A stretch of DNA of 64,000 nucleotides from an uncultured Clostridia bacterium (lineage in GTDB: Bacteria; Bacillota; Clostridia; Lachnospirales; Lachnospiraceae), in NCBI GenBank assembly GCA_945992055.1, contig CAMFVG010000110.1, forward strand, positions 1 through 64,000, given 5' to 3'. Both the position numbers and the translations under genes were made by a program. The notes beneath the pieces were generated by a model. The model was not told where the DNA came from, made no database searches, and saw nothing but the letters and a program-made list of their open reading frames with translations. Positions 1 through 10,560 of this stretch are shown piece after piece. Within the stretch, counting starts at the first letter, position 1; every line of letters starts with the position of its first letter.

Positions 1-266
1 AATTCTTTCACTCCGTTTGCATTCGCTCCCGGCGTATTAAACACAACAATGCCTTCCTCTGCACAGCGTTCTAACGGAATATTGTTAACACCTGCACCTG
101 CTCTTGCAATCACTTTTAAATTTTCACCAAACTCCATGTCATGCATAGCAGCACTTCTTACAAGCACTGCATCTGCATTTTCCATTTTATCCACTGCAAC
201 ATAGTCTGTATCAAATTGATTCAATCCTATTTTTGCAATTGGATTCAAGCAATAATATTTATACAT
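1..266 (-). CDS. serA: D-3-phosphoglycerate dehydrogenase, N-terminal part (runs off the left edge)
   Basis: Reverse-strand translation reads MYKYYCLNPIAKIGLNQFDTDYVAVDKMENADAVLVRSAAMHDMEFGENLKVIARAGAGVNNIPLERCAEEGIVVFNTPGANANGVKE, typical of PGDH; it directly follows serC. Confidence 0.85.
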   Translation of the reverse strand, partial: MYKYYCLNPIAKIGLNQFDTDYVAVDKMENADAVLVRSAAMHDMEFGENLKVIARAGAGVNNIPLERCAEEGIVVFNTPGANANGVKE

Positions 267-267
267 C

Positions 268-1350
268 TTACAGATTCTCCTCTTCAAATTTCTTCATAAA
301 AGCAACCAAGGCCTTTACACCTTCTATTGGCATTGCATTGTAGATGCTGGCTCTCATACCGCCCACACTGCGATGACCCTTAAGATTTTCAAGTCCCGCT
401 TCTTTTGCTTCTTTTACAAATTTTGCATCTAATTCTGCATCACCTGTTACAAATGGTACATTCATAAGAGAACGGTCTTTCTTCTCCACTGTTCCTTTGA
501 ACAATTTGCTCTCATCCAAGAAATCATAGAGAATCTTTGCTTTCTTTTCATTATATTCTTTGATTGTGCTAAGACCGCCCATTTCTTTCAACCATTTAAA
601 CACTTTACCGCAAATATAGATTCCATATGCCGGTGGCGTATTGTAAAGAGAATTTGCATCTGCATGTGTTTTATAAGTCAACATCGTCGGAGTTCCCGGA
701 AGAACATCTTCGGTAATTAAATCCTCTCGGATAATTACAATTACAACACCTGCCGGTCCTATGTTTTTCTGTACTCCACCGTAGATAATGCCGTATTTGG
801 TTACATCAACCGGTTCTGATAAAAAGCAGGAAGAAACATCCGATACTAATACCTTTCCTTTGGTGTTCGGCAATTCTTTGAATTTAGTACCGTAAATCGT
901 ATTGTTCTCACAAATATATACATAATCTGCATCGTCTGAAATCGGCAAATCTGAGCAATCCGGAATATAAGAAAACGTCTTATCTTCTGATGTCGCAATT
1001 TTATTTGCTTTTCCGTATTTCTGTGCCTCTTGATACGCTTTCTTCGCCCATTGACCTGTTACAATAAAATCGGCAACTTTGTTTTTCATTAAATTCATCG
1101 GAATCATGGCAAACTGTTGAGATGCTCCTCCTTGCAAAAACAACACTTTGTAATTATCCGGAATATTCATGAGTTCACGAAGATCTGCTTCCGCTGTCTT
1201 GATAATCTCATCATATGCTTTCGAGCGGTGACTCATCTCCATAACTGACATTCCGGTGCCTTTGTAATTAAGCATTTCATCTGCCGCTTCTTTCAACACA
1301 CATTCCGGCAATACAGCCGGTCCTGCCGAAAAATTATACACTCTACCCAT
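268..1350 (-). CDS. serC: Phosphoserine aminotransferase
   Basis: 360 aa ORF, MGRVYNFSAGPAVLPECVLKEAADEM... typical SerC; adjacent to serA. Confidence 0.95.
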   Translation of the reverse strand: MGRVYNFSAGPAVLPECVLKEAADEMLNYKGTGMSVMEMSHRSKAYDEIIKTAEADLRELMNIPDNYKVLFLQGGASQQFAMIPMNLMKNKVADFIVTGQWAKKAYQEAQKYGKANKIATSEDKTFSYIPDCSDLPISDDADYVYICENNTIYGTKFKELPNTKGKVLVSDVSSCFLSEPVDVTKYGIIYGGVQKNIGPAGVVIVIIREDLITEDVLPGTPTMLTYKTHADANSLYNTPPAYGIYICGKVFKWLKEMGGLSTIKEYNEKKAKILYDFLDESKLFKGTVEKKDRSLMNVPFVTGDAELDAKFVKEAKEAGLENLKGHRSVGGMRASIYNAMPIEGVKALVAFMKKFEEENL

Positions 1351-1370
1351 TACTCTATTCCTCCTATTTT

Positions 1371-3050
1371 TTATTTTGTTTGTAAATCTTCTTCACTGAA
1401 TACTTCACTAATAGCTGCTCCAGGTGCTACCATCGGCCAAACCTTATCATCACTGTCAATTTGACAATCGATTACAACCGGTCTGCCAAGCGTTAACGCT
1501 TTTGCAAATGCTGTTTTGAACTCCTCCTGCGTGGTTACTCTGATACCCACTGCACCCATGGCTTCTGCAAGTTTCACAAAATCCACTGCATCATTTAAAA
1601 CGGTGGACGAATAACGTTTTCCATAGAACAAAGTCTGCCATTGACGCACCATTCCTAAAACATGGTTGTTAACAACCACCTGAATGATCGGAATATTATG
1701 TCTGACAGCTGTGGCTATCTCATTCATATTCATACGAAAACAGCCATCCCCCGCAATATTTACAACGGTCTTCTCCGGAACACCGGTTTTGGCACCTAAC
1801 GAAGCTCCCAAACCATATCCCATGGTTCCTAGGCCTCCGGAAGTGAGAAATGTTCTTGGTTTGCTGTATTTATAAAACTGTGCAGCCCACATTTGATGTT
1901 GCCCTACTTCCGTCGTAATTACGGCCTCTCCGTTTGTCTGATTGTAAATTTCCTCTACAATAAATGGACCGGTCAAAACATCTTTATGATATGTAAGCGG
2001 GAATTTTTCTTTATATTCCCTGATTTGCTGTTTCCATTCTTCGTGGTTTTGCTGCTCTAATTTTTCATTCAACATTTGAAGCACGAGATTCAAATCCCCT
2101 TGAATACTCGCATGTGTCATAATATTTTTATCGATTTCTGTTGGATCAATATCAATCTGCAGAATTTTTGCTTTACTTGCAAACTTACTTGCATTTCCCG
2201 TAACACGGTCACTAAATCTGGCTCCGAGAACCACTAATAAATCACACTTACTGACACCGTAATTCGCAGGTTTGGTTCCATGCATTCCGAGCATTCCCGT
2301 GTAAAGCTCATCTGTTCCCGGGAAAGCACCTTTTCCCATCAGGGAGTCTGTAACCGGGGCATCCATTTTGTGCGCGAATTCCATCAACGCTTCGCTGGCA
2401 CCTGAAAGCACTGCACCACCACCTACAAAAATAAATGGTTTTTTTGACTTTTGAATCATTTTGATTGCTACATCAATTTCACGCTCACAAATGTCTGTTT
2501 CAACACATTTTTTGGTGTCAATTTCTGCCTTTTTGTACTCACATGTATTTGCAGTGACATCCTTTGGAACATCAATTAAAACCGGTCCCGGACGTCCCGT
2601 TCTTGCAATCTCAAATGCTTTACGAATAGTAGCAGCCAAATCCTTGACATCTTTTACAATATAGTTATGCTTTGTAATCGGCATTGTGACACCTGCGATG
2701 TCAATTTCCTGAAAACTATCTTTTCCTAAAAGTGAGACACCTACATTACATGTAATCGCCACAATTGGAATAGAATCCATATATGCAGTAGCAATTCCCG
2801 TCACAAGATTTGTTGCACCCGGTCCGCTGGTCGCAAAACACACACCCACTTTTCCGGTTGCTCTGGCATATCCATCCGCCGCATGGGATGCTCCCTGCTC
2901 ATGCGAAGTTAAAATATGATTTATTTCATCGCTATGTTTATATAAAGCATCATACACATTTAAAATGGCTCCCCCAGGATATCCGAAAACGGTATCGACA
3001 CCTTGTTCTTTTAAACATTCGATGACAATTTCTGCTCCTGTTAATTGCAT
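1371..3050 (-). CDS. ilvB: Acetolactate synthase, large subunit
   Basis: 559 aa; ThDP-enzyme motifs (GYPGGAILNVYDAL, SHEQGASHAADGYARATGKVGVCFATSGPGATNL). Confidence 0.95.
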   Translation of the reverse strand: MQLTGAEIVIECLKEQGVDTVFGYPGGAILNVYDALYKHSDEINHILTSHEQGASHAADGYARATGKVGVCFATSGPGATNLVTGIATAYMDSIPIVAITCNVGVSLLGKDSFQEIDIAGVTMPITKHNYIVKDVKDLAATIRKAFEIARTGRPGPVLIDVPKDVTANTCEYKKAEIDTKKCVETDICEREIDVAIKMIQKSKKPFIFVGGGAVLSGASEALMEFAHKMDAPVTDSLMGKGAFPGTDELYTGMLGMHGTKPANYGVSKCDLLVVLGARFSDRVTGNASKFASKAKILQIDIDPTEIDKNIMTHASIQGDLNLVLQMLNEKLEQQNHEEWKQQIREYKEKFPLTYHKDVLTGPFIVEEIYNQTNGEAVITTEVGQHQMWAAQFYKYSKPRTFLTSGGLGTMGYGLGASLGAKTGVPEKTVVNIAGDGCFRMNMNEIATAVRHNIPIIQVVVNNHVLGMVRQWQTLFYGKRYSSTVLNDAVDFVKLAEAMGAVGIRVTTQEEFKTAFAKALTLGRPVVIDCQIDSDDKVWPMVAPGAAISEVFSEEDLQTK

Positions 3051-3065
3051 CTTATATCTCCTTCT

Positions 3066-4733
3066 CTATCTCGGTATTTCTAATATTGCGCCTCTGTTTC
3101 CTGATGTAACCATAGATGCATATCTTGCCAAATATCCGGTGGTAACTTTTGGCTCGCGAGGTACCCATTTGGCTTTTCTCTCTGCCAATACCTCATCAGA
3201 AACTTTGAGTTCAATCTTTGTTTCAGGAATATTGATCTTAATAATATCTCCTTCTTCTACCAACGCAATCGGTCCACCTACCGCTGCTTCCGGGGATACA
3301 TGCCCGATGGATGCTCCTCTGGATGCTCCACTGAAACGTCCGTCTGTGATTAATGCAACGCTTGCACCCAATCCCATACCTGCAATTGCAGATGTCGGAT
3401 TCAGCATTTCACGCATACCAGGGCCTCCTTTTGGACCTTCGTAACGGATAACCACTACATCACCGGCAACAATCTTACCACCTTTGATTGCATCAATTGC
3501 ATCTTCCTCACAATCAAACACTCTCGCCGGTCCTTCATGAACCATCATTTCTTCCACAACTGCAGAGCGTTTTACAACACCTCCATGAGGTGCTAAATTT
3601 CCGGTAAGCACTGCCAATCCACCTGTTTCACTGTAAGGATTGTCAATTGGTCTAATTACTTCCGGATCTTTATTGATCGAATTAGCAATGTTTTCTCCAA
3701 CTGTTTTTCCTGTAACTGTCAGGCAATCTGTATATAATAAATTCTTCTTGTTCAGCTCATTCATAACAGCATATACGCCACCGGCTTCATTCAAATCTTC
3801 CATATATGTAGGTCCTGCCGGCGCCAAATGGCAAAGGTTCGGCGTCTTTGCACTGATTTCATTTGCAAAAGTAATATCAAAATCCATGCCTATTTCATGT
3901 GCGATTGCAGGCAAATGCAACATACTGTTTGTGGAACATCCCAATGCCATATCAACAGTCAATGCATTGAGGATTGCTTTTTCTGTCATAATATCTCTTG
4001 GGCGAATATTCTTTTCTAACAATTCCATGACTTTCATGCCGGCATGTTTTGCCAAACGAATTCTTTCAGAATATACTGCAGGGATTGTTCCATTTCCACC
4101 TAATCCCATTCCAAGTACCTCTGTCAAACAGTTCATGCTGTTAGCAGTATACATACCTGAACACGAACCACAAGTAGGACATACTTTTTCTTCAAATTCT
4201 GTCACATCTTCTGCTGTCATAGTTCCTGCCGCATAAGAGCCTACCGCTTCAAACATACTGGAAAGACTTCTCTTGCATCCTTTCACTTTACCTGCAAGCA
4301 TCGGACCGCCACTTACAAATATGGTTGGTACGTTGATGCGCGCAGCAGCCATCAAAAGCCCCGGCACATTCTTATCACAATTCGGAATCATAACCAATGC
4401 ATCAAATTGATGCGCCATAGCCATGGCTTCCGTAGAATCTGCAATCAAATCTCTGGTTACCAAGGAATACTTCATTCCCACATGCCCCATTGCAATACCA
4501 TCACAAACTGCAATTGCAGGAAACATAATCGGTGTTCCGCCTGCCATTGCAACGCCCATCTTAACGGCATCGCAAATCTTGTCCAAGTTCATATGACCCG
4601 GTACAATTTCGTTATAAGAACATACAATACCAACAAGCGGTCTTTGACGTTCTTCCTCCGTGTAACCCAGTGCATTAAACAATGATCGGTGAGGTGCTTG
4701 TTGTACGCCTTTTGTAACTGTATCACTTCTCAT
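3066..4733 (-). CDS. ilvD: Dihydroxy-acid dehydratase
   Basis: [23 protein letters not shown]... [33 protein letters not shown]; start moved to the ATG at 4733 behind an AGGAGGAAG Shine-Dalgarno. Confidence 0.95.
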   Translation of the reverse strand: MRSDTVTKGVQQAPHRSLFNALGYTEEERQRPLVGIVCSYNEIVPGHMNLDKICDAVKMGVAMAGGTPIMFPAIAVCDGIAMGHVGMKYSLVTRDLIADSTEAMAMAHQFDALVMIPNCDKNVPGLLMAAARINVPTIFVSGGPMLAGKVKGCKRSLSSMFEAVGSYAAGTMTAEDVTEFEEKVCPTCGSCSGMYTANSMNCLTEVLGMGLGGNGTIPAVYSERIRLAKHAGMKVMELLEKNIRPRDIMTEKAILNALTVDMALGCSTNSMLHLPAIAHEIGMDFDITFANEISAKTPNLCHLAPAGPTYMEDLNEAGGVYAVMNELNKKNLLYTDCLTVTGKTVGENIANSINKDPEVIRPIDNPYSETGGLAVLTGNLAPHGGVVKRSAVVEEMMVHEGPARVFDCEEDAIDAIKGGKIVAGDVVVIRYEGPKGGPGMREMLNPTSAIAGMGLGASVALITDGRFSGASRGASIGHVSPEAAVGGPIALVEEGDIIKINIPETKIELKVSDEVLAERKAKWVPREPKVTTGYLARYASMVTSGNRGAILEIPR

Positions 4734-4816
4734 TTTCTCTTCCTCCTGATTTATACATTGAAGCATATATAGGAAATAGTATATATGCCCCTATTATTCC
4801 AACATATTTACTCTTT

Positions 4817-4845
4817 ATAATATCGCATTTTCCCCTTCTGGGCAA
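4817..4845 (-). promoter_or_regulatory. Sigma-A-type promoter upstream of ilvD
   Basis: Minus strand TTGCCC-N17-TATTAT. Confidence 0.55.
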
Positions 4846-4861
4846 GTATTTCACCACAAAA

Positions 4862-4885
4862 AAAGATGTGCTTTTCGCACATCTT
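4862..4885 (-). terminator. Rho-independent terminator after yajC
   Basis: GATGTGC-GAAAA-GCACATC stem-loop followed by a T-run on the minus strand. Confidence 0.8.
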
Positions 4886-4893
4886 TCTACTTT

Positions 4894-5196
4894 TTATTCT
4901 GCACTTGGTTTTTCTACTTGTGTAATTGCTGCTTTCTGCATCGGAATACGGCAATTTTTGTTATTACCGAATTCTACAATCACATCATCTTCAGAAATAT
5001 CAATAATCACTCCGTAAAAACCACTTGTTGTAAGAACAGTATCTCCTACTTCCATTTGTGAGAGCATCAACTGTATTCTTTTTTGTTCCTTTTTCTGCGG
5101 ACGCATCATAAAGAACCATAATAAACCGATAAATGCTGCATAAACAACTAACATTACGATCGGGCTTCCACCAGCCGCACCATTCATTGTAATCAT
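4894..5196 (-). CDS. yajC: Preprotein translocase subunit YajC
   Basis: 100 aa, single TM then MRPQKKEQKRIQLMLSQMEVGDTVLTTSGFYGVI. Confidence 0.93.
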   Translation of the reverse strand: MITMNGAAGGSPIVMLVVYAAFIGLLWFFMMRPQKKEQKRIQLMLSQMEVGDTVLTTSGFYGVIIDISEDDVIVEFGNNKNCRIPMQKAAITQVEKPSAE

Positions 5197-5268
5197 TCTA
5201 CTTCCTCCTACTTTTTAAACACTATGGATATCATACACAATATCTAAATATTCATCAAGTAATTTTTT

Positions 5269-6396
5269 TTACTTTCCTGACATTCTTGCCAACTTTTCTT
5301 CTTTATATTCTTTATAACAACCTTTTTCTATTGCCTCTCGAATTTCTTCCATCATCGTATTATAAAAATACAAGTTGTGCAACACACAAAGTCTCATGCC
5401 TAGCATTTCTTTCGCTTTTAACAAGTGCCGAATATAGGCTCTACTGTAAGTACGGCATGCAGGGCACTGACATCCTTCCTCAATCGGCGCTTCATCCAGC
5501 TCGTACTTGGCATTGAAAAGATTCAACTTGCCTTGATTTGTATACACGTGTCCGTGTCTTCCGTTTCGGCTTGGATACACACAATCAAAGAAATCCACGC
5601 CTCTATCCACTGCCTCTAATATATTTGCAGGAGTTCCAACTCCCATCAAATAAGTCGGTTTTTCCAGTGGCAAATATGGAACAACTGCATCTAAAATGCG
5701 ATACATATCTTCATGGGATTCTCCAACTGCCAATCCTCCAACTGCATAACCATCCAAATCCAACTTGGAAATTTCTTTCGCATGGGCAATGCGGATATCT
5801 TCATAAATACCACCCTGGTTAATTCCAAACAATAATTGATTTTTATTAATGGTATCCGGAAGTTGATTTAATCTCGCCATCTCCTCTTTGCATCTTGCCA
5901 ACCATCTGGTCGTACGTGCCACGGAATCTTCTATATACTTTCGATTTGCCACGCTGGACGGACATTCATCGAAAGCCATGGCTATTGTTGAGCCAAGATT
6001 GGATTGAATCTGCATACTCTCTTCCGGGCCCATGAAAATCTTTTTCCCGTCTATATGGGAATTGAAATAAACACCTTCTTCTTTAATTTTGCGAAGCCCC
6101 GCCAAAGAGAATACTTGAAATCCTCCGGAATCCGTCAATATCGGCTTATCCCATACCATAAATTTGTGTAATCCACCAAGTTTTTTGACAACCTCATCTC
6201 CCGGTCTCACATGCAAATGATAGGTGTTTGATAATTGCACTTGAGTTTTTATCCCTTGCAAATCCTCTGTTGATACAGCCCCCTTAATGGCTGCTATTGT
6301 TCCCACATTCATAAATACCGGTGTTTGAATCACACCGTGAACAGTATGAAACTCTGCACGTTTTGCAAGGCCATCTCGTTTAATTAGTTTATACAT
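5269..6396 (-). CDS. tgt: Queuine tRNA-ribosyltransferase
   Basis: 375 aa; VFMNVGTIAAIKG, LTDSGGFQVFSLAGLRKI, CQCPAC zinc site. Confidence 0.95.
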   Translation of the reverse strand: MYKLIKRDGLAKRAEFHTVHGVIQTPVFMNVGTIAAIKGAVSTEDLQGIKTQVQLSNTYHLHVRPGDEVVKKLGGLHKFMVWDKPILTDSGGFQVFSLAGLRKIKEEGVYFNSHIDGKKIFMGPEESMQIQSNLGSTIAMAFDECPSSVANRKYIEDSVARTTRWLARCKEEMARLNQLPDTINKNQLLFGINQGGIYEDIRIAHAKEISKLDLDGYAVGGLAVGESHEDMYRILDAVVPYLPLEKPTYLMGVGTPANILEAVDRGVDFFDCVYPSRNGRHGHVYTNQGKLNLFNAKYELDEAPIEEGCQCPACRTYSRAYIRHLLKAKEMLGMRLCVLHNLYFYNTMMEEIREAIEKGCYKEYKEEKLARMSGK

Positions 6397-6411
6397 AGTT
6401 TCCTCTTTTTA

Positions 6412-8175
6412 TTAATAATGAATTACAACCGGACACCCCACATGAACCATGTCGTAGAAAGTCCGTACTGCACTTAACGGCATATTGATACAACCATGGG
6501 AACCATACCCTTGGCGATAGCGATTACCACCAAAGGCCGCCTGCCATGTCGCATCATGGAAACCAATGCCTCCCCAAGTCACGCGTGCCCAGTAAGCTAC
6601 TTGGGTTTCATATTCGCGTTTCCCATTCGGCATAATGTTTCCTCGCAGAATCTTGTTGCGCATTTTTTCTAAAATCGTAAAAATCCCGGCAGTCGTCGGT
6701 GTAGATGGTTTTCCTGTCACTACATCACTTTCAAAGGTGACTGCCCCATTTTGAATGAACCACATATGTTGAGTTCCAAGGTCAACTTCCACATAAGTTG
6801 TGCCCCATACATACTGACCTTCCGGCGTTGCCTCTCTTGAAAAGATTGGTGCTCGTGATACTTTTTCTCCTGCTTGAATCTCCTGTACCAACTGTGCCCC
6901 TTCTTGATCTACTCCTACAATTCGTCCAAGTATCGCATTCTCTATTGTAACTTCTTTTCCGGCAGGAGTGACCATAACTCCTGCACGATTATTGGTATTG
7001 AACTGTTGACTCAATGACTGTGCATAGGCTTTTGCATAATCTAAAGACACGGACGGTGTCATGTTTTCATCTGCATAAATCCATGCGGCAAAGATGTCTT
7101 TGTTAAGTACCACTTCAATACCATCGTACTGATATGTAACCTCTGTATCCAGATAACCATTCATCGCATCTTTGGCTGCGTGAACTTCTTTTGATTTTGC
7201 TGTGAACTTCGGTTGCACATAGCATTTTGTTTTTTGCAAATCAAAGGTATCGTTCAGTGTCTTTACGCTTTCATGAGAAGTTTCTATCAATTTTGCCCAA
7301 TCAATCTGGGTACCGTAAACTTCTTTTTGTATCACAAACTCTTTTTCGTCAAACACAACCGTTGCTGCAACAGGAGCTACTTGATTCTCCGGTTTCACAA
7401 ACTCTAATTCTCCTAAAAGCATATCCAATTTTTCGTGATTATAAGTCAAAAGAACCTCTGCCTGAATATCGTTTTTCGTAAATATCGCCTTCGGCCATAA
7501 AAACTGGTTTTGCTTTTTAAAAGCTTCCTCTACTTGTTTGTAACCCTCATACTGAATGTCAAAATCTTTTCCTTTGATTTTCTCCTTTTTTCCATCTGAT
7601 TTTACAATCGTTAAGGAGTACTTTTCTACCTGCTTTTGCAGAACCTTTTCCACTTCTTCCACTGTCATATTGGAGCAATCCATATGATTTACAGAAGTTT
7701 GCATAAACAATCTTTTCTTATAATAAAAAGACATACCTAAATAAACAGCTAGTAAAACAACGATAAATGCTGCTACTGATGCAATCAAAATCTTTGCTTT
7801 CTTGCTTAATGGCTTCGTTGCTTCCTCTGTTCCTGTTCCTGTTTCTGCCTCTTTTTCTGATTCCGCTTTTTCAGTTTCTGCTTCTGATACAGATTCTTCA
7901 GACTCATTTTTTTCAGAATCAGCTTCCCCGGCTTCCGATTCCGACGCCTCTGTTACGGCTTCCTCTGTTTCGGCTTCTTCCGTTTCGGTTGTTTCTGTAA
8001 CTTCTTCTGTTTCGGTTACCTCTTCCGTTGTTTCTTCCACCGTTTCTTCCACCGTTTCTTCCACTGTGTCTGCCACTGTTTCTTCAGTTTCAGTCACTTC
8101 TTCAACCGGCGTTTCCTGTACGTCCTCTAATAATTCTTCTGTAATTTTCTCTTCCGTGTTCTCCACATTCCCCAT
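6412..8175 (-). CDS. L,D-transpeptidase (YkuD) with a long acidic Glu/Thr-rich N-terminal cytoplasmic segment and one TM
   Basis: C-terminal YkuD core ending YGSHGCINMPLSAVRTFYDMV; TM ILIASVAAFIVVLLAVYLGMSF; start chosen at MGNVENTEE (AAGGAG Shine-Dalgarno). Confidence 0.9.
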   Translation of the reverse strand: MGNVENTEEKITEELLEDVQETPVEEVTETEETVADTVEETVEETVEETTEEVTETEEVTETTETEEAETEEAVTEASESEAGEADSEKNESEESVSEAETEKAESEKEAETGTGTEEATKPLSKKAKILIASVAAFIVVLLAVYLGMSFYYKKRLFMQTSVNHMDCSNMTVEEVEKVLQKQVEKYSLTIVKSDGKKEKIKGKDFDIQYEGYKQVEEAFKKQNQFLWPKAIFTKNDIQAEVLLTYNHEKLDMLLGELEFVKPENQVAPVAATVVFDEKEFVIQKEVYGTQIDWAKLIETSHESVKTLNDTFDLQKTKCYVQPKFTAKSKEVHAAKDAMNGYLDTEVTYQYDGIEVVLNKDIFAAWIYADENMTPSVSLDYAKAYAQSLSQQFNTNNRAGVMVTPAGKEVTIENAILGRIVGVDQEGAQLVQEIQAGEKVSRAPIFSREATPEGQYVWGTTYVEVDLGTQHMWFIQNGAVTFESDVVTGKPSTPTTAGIFTILEKMRNKILRGNIMPNGKREYETQVAYWARVTWGGIGFHDATWQAAFGGNRYRQGYGSHGCINMPLSAVRTFYDMVHVGCPVVIHY

Positions 8176-8332
8176 GTGTCTAACTCCTTTATCTTCAATG
8201 TATCGTTTATTATAATACGAACTTTTCAAAAAGTACAGTAATTTATTATTGCGCCTTTTAGAAAAAAAGAGGACATGTTATACTGTCTATAGTAAAATTT
8301 CACAATAAAACGGAGTAAACGAAACAAAAACA

Positions 8333-9226
8333 ATGAAACGTACTTTTTCTTATACAATATCAGAGGACTTTAATTCCTATAGCCTATTACAATTTCTGAA
8401 GACAAAAAAATATTCAAGCCAAATCATTACGCATTTGAAGCGTACTGAAAATGGGCTTCTAATCAATAGTGTGTGGGCGAGGATCCATGATATATTACAT
8501 ACAAATGATATTGTCACAATTCAATTAGTTGAAAATGATTCATCAGAAAATATTGTTCCTACAAATCTGCCCCTTGATGTCGTATATGAAGACGAGGATA
8601 TTTTAGTTATAAATAAAGATTCGAATCGCCCTATTCACCCTTCTCAAGGAAACTACGACAATACATTAGCAAATGCAGTTGCCTACTATTATCAGCAACG
8701 GGGTGAAGCCTTCACCTACCGCTGTATCAATCGCCTGGACCGAGACACTACCGGTTTATTGATTATTGCAAAACATATGTATAGCGCATCGTTATTATCC
8801 GAAATGGTACAAACACGTGAGATCCATCGTGAATATCTGGCAGTTGCCTCCGGGAACGTTCCTTCATCCGGAACGATTATTGCGCCGATTGCCCGTGTCG
8901 ACGGCTCCACAATTGAACGTCATGTGGATGAGAAAAATGGGGAGTATGCTTGCACCCATTATAAAACATTAGTGTCAAAAAACGGATATTCTCTGGTATC
9001 ATTGAAACTCGAAACCGGACGCACACACCAAATCAGGGTTCATATGAAACACATTGGTCATCCTCTTCCCGGAGATTTTTTGTATAACCCAGACTACTCT
9101 ATCATTCAGCGTCAGGCGCTTCATTCTCACAAATTGCGCTTTATTCACCCAATTACAGGTGAAGCGTTGGAGTTTGTAGCCGATTTGCCGGATGATATGA
9201 AACACTTTTTTCTCACAAAAAATTAA
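8333..9226 (+). CDS. RluA-family pseudouridine synthase
   Basis: INRLDRDTTGLLIIAK catalytic motif and GRTHQIRVHMKHIGHPLPGD. Confidence 0.93.
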   Translation: MKRTFSYTISEDFNSYSLLQFLKTKKYSSQIITHLKRTENGLLINSVWARIHDILHTNDIVTIQLVENDSSENIVPTNLPLDVVYEDEDILVINKDSNRPIHPSQGNYDNTLANAVAYYYQQRGEAFTYRCINRLDRDTTGLLIIAKHMYSASLLSEMVQTREIHREYLAVASGNVPSSGTIIAPIARVDGSTIERHVDEKNGEYACTHYKTLVSKNGYSLVSLKLETGRTHQIRVHMKHIGHPLPGDFLYNPDYSIIQRQALHSHKLRFIHPITGEALEFVADLPDDMKHFFLTKN

Positions 9227-9251
9227 AAATAATAAGGTGTTAACTCGTGCA

Positions 9252-9292
9252 AAAATGACCTCGAAAATTCATAAATTTTCAAGGTCATTTTT
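9252..9292. terminator. Bidirectional rho-independent terminator between the RluA gene and the radical SAM operon
   Basis: AAAATGACCTcGAAAATT-cata-AATTTTCaAGGTCATTTTTTT. Confidence 0.8.
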
Positions 9293-10559
9293 TTGATTTT
9301 ATTATTTGACACCTTATTAGTTCTTTCATCAATGTATATCCATTTTTAAAAGAAAGTGCCGATAAAACAAGTATAGTCAATAAGTTTATACTTTTATTCA
9401 CATCCAAGAATTCAGATACCCGTTTAGGAACAATGCAAGGAAAAAAGGTGTATGAATACCTTATTTTCTTGTTTATTACCTTTTTTACAACATTATCATT
9501 TAAGACGTATTGCTTAAATAACGGAAGAATATAATAATTTCTTTTGATTACTTCTAATTTCGTGTTTTTAGGATTAGCATTTGCATCAATGTTATTAAAC
9601 GCTGGTTTATCTGTATAGGAAGACATATGGCAACCGCCTTTACACAGTTTTCTCCATTTGCATCGTTTACACTCATGTGGTAACGCAAAATCGTTCTGCA
9701 TTTTCATTCTCTGACGAATACTACTAATATTTTCTTCGAAAATATTTCCATAAGTTCTGTTATCTTTTCCACAAAAACGAACATCTCCCTTACTGTTGAT
9801 AACAAAACTTTGTTCTCCTTCTATACCACAACCTTTTGCGAATATTGAAATTGCATCCTTGTTATCAATTGAGCAATATGCGTATCCGCCACAAGTTCGT
9901 ACTGAAATATCATACCTCTTTCTTATATCCACACATTTGTCAAAAAAAGTATTGAGTTGTTCATTGTCTAGAAGTTGATTTTCAATACTGTTATCTACTC
10001 CTATCGGCTTGGTCGCTCTGCTAAAATATATTGATTCTAAAGAATATCTGTGAATCAAGAAATCAGCAGTTGATTCCATGTATTGTAAATTCATTGACTG
10101 AACAACAATATTTATTAAAAAGTCAACACCATACTTATGTAATAAATCAAGACCTGCCACTACATTGTCGTATGAATTCATACCTGTTATTTTATAAAAA
10201 ATATCACTATCATTTGCAGGTACTGACACCATGACCTGAATATTACTTTTTTTTAAAAAATGTGCTATCTCCTCGGTAATCAAAGTGCCATTTGTAAGCA
10301 ATCTGACAAAAATATTCTGTTGGATAAATGTTTCAATAGATTTTTTTACTTTATCAAACACCAGCAATGGTTCACCACCTGTAATCGCAACAGATACAGG
10401 TTGAAAACTCAATATCTTTTCTGCTATTTTGTCATAATCATTTACATCTTCATTGCTAATTTCATTTGTTTTAAAATGGTTGTAACAGTAAAAACAATTG
10501 TGATTACAAGAATCAGTCACTTCCCAAGCTATATTATGATTTGTTATATGTTCACGCAT
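9285..10559 (-). CDS. Radical SAM/SPASM peptide- or protein-modifying enzyme (rSAM-B)
   Basis: SCNHNCFYCYNH (CxxxCxxC), AITGGEPLL, C-terminal SPASM-like CGIEGEQS...FCGKDN...CKRCKWRKLCKGGCHMSS. Start taken at MREHITNHNIAW, 1 nt after the stop of the upstream gene. Confidence 0.85.
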   Translation of the reverse strand: MREHITNHNIAWEVTDSCNHNCFYCYNHFKTNEISNEDVNDYDKIAEKILSFQPVSVAITGGEPLLVFDKVKKSIETFIQQNIFVRLLTNGTLITEEIAHFLKKSNIQVMVSVPANDSDIFYKITGMNSYDNVVAGLDLLHKYGVDFLINIVVQSMNLQYMESTADFLIHRYSLESIYFSRATKPIGVDNSIENQLLDNEQLNTFFDKCVDIRKRYDISVRTCGGYAYCSIDNKDAISIFAKGCGIEGEQSFVINSKGDVRFCGKDNRTYGNIFEENISSIRQRMKMQNDFALPHECKRCKWRKLCKGGCHMSSYTDKPAFNNIDANANPKNTKLEVIKRNYYILPLFKQYVLNDNVVKKVINKKIRYSYTFFPCIVPKRVSEFLDVNKSINLLTILVLSALSFKNGYTLMKELIRCQIIKSKK

Positions 10560-10560
10560 A

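Noticed and set aside
2965-4236. Plus-strand ORFs of 159 and 198 aa opposite ilvB/ilvD
   Set aside because: Fully antisense to strongly recognisable genes; no Shine-Dalgarno or family resemblance seen.
7802-8215. Plus-strand Ser/Val-rich 137 aa ORF
   Set aside because: Antisense image of the Glu/Thr repeat of the L,D-transpeptidase; low-complexity codons keep the opposite frame open.
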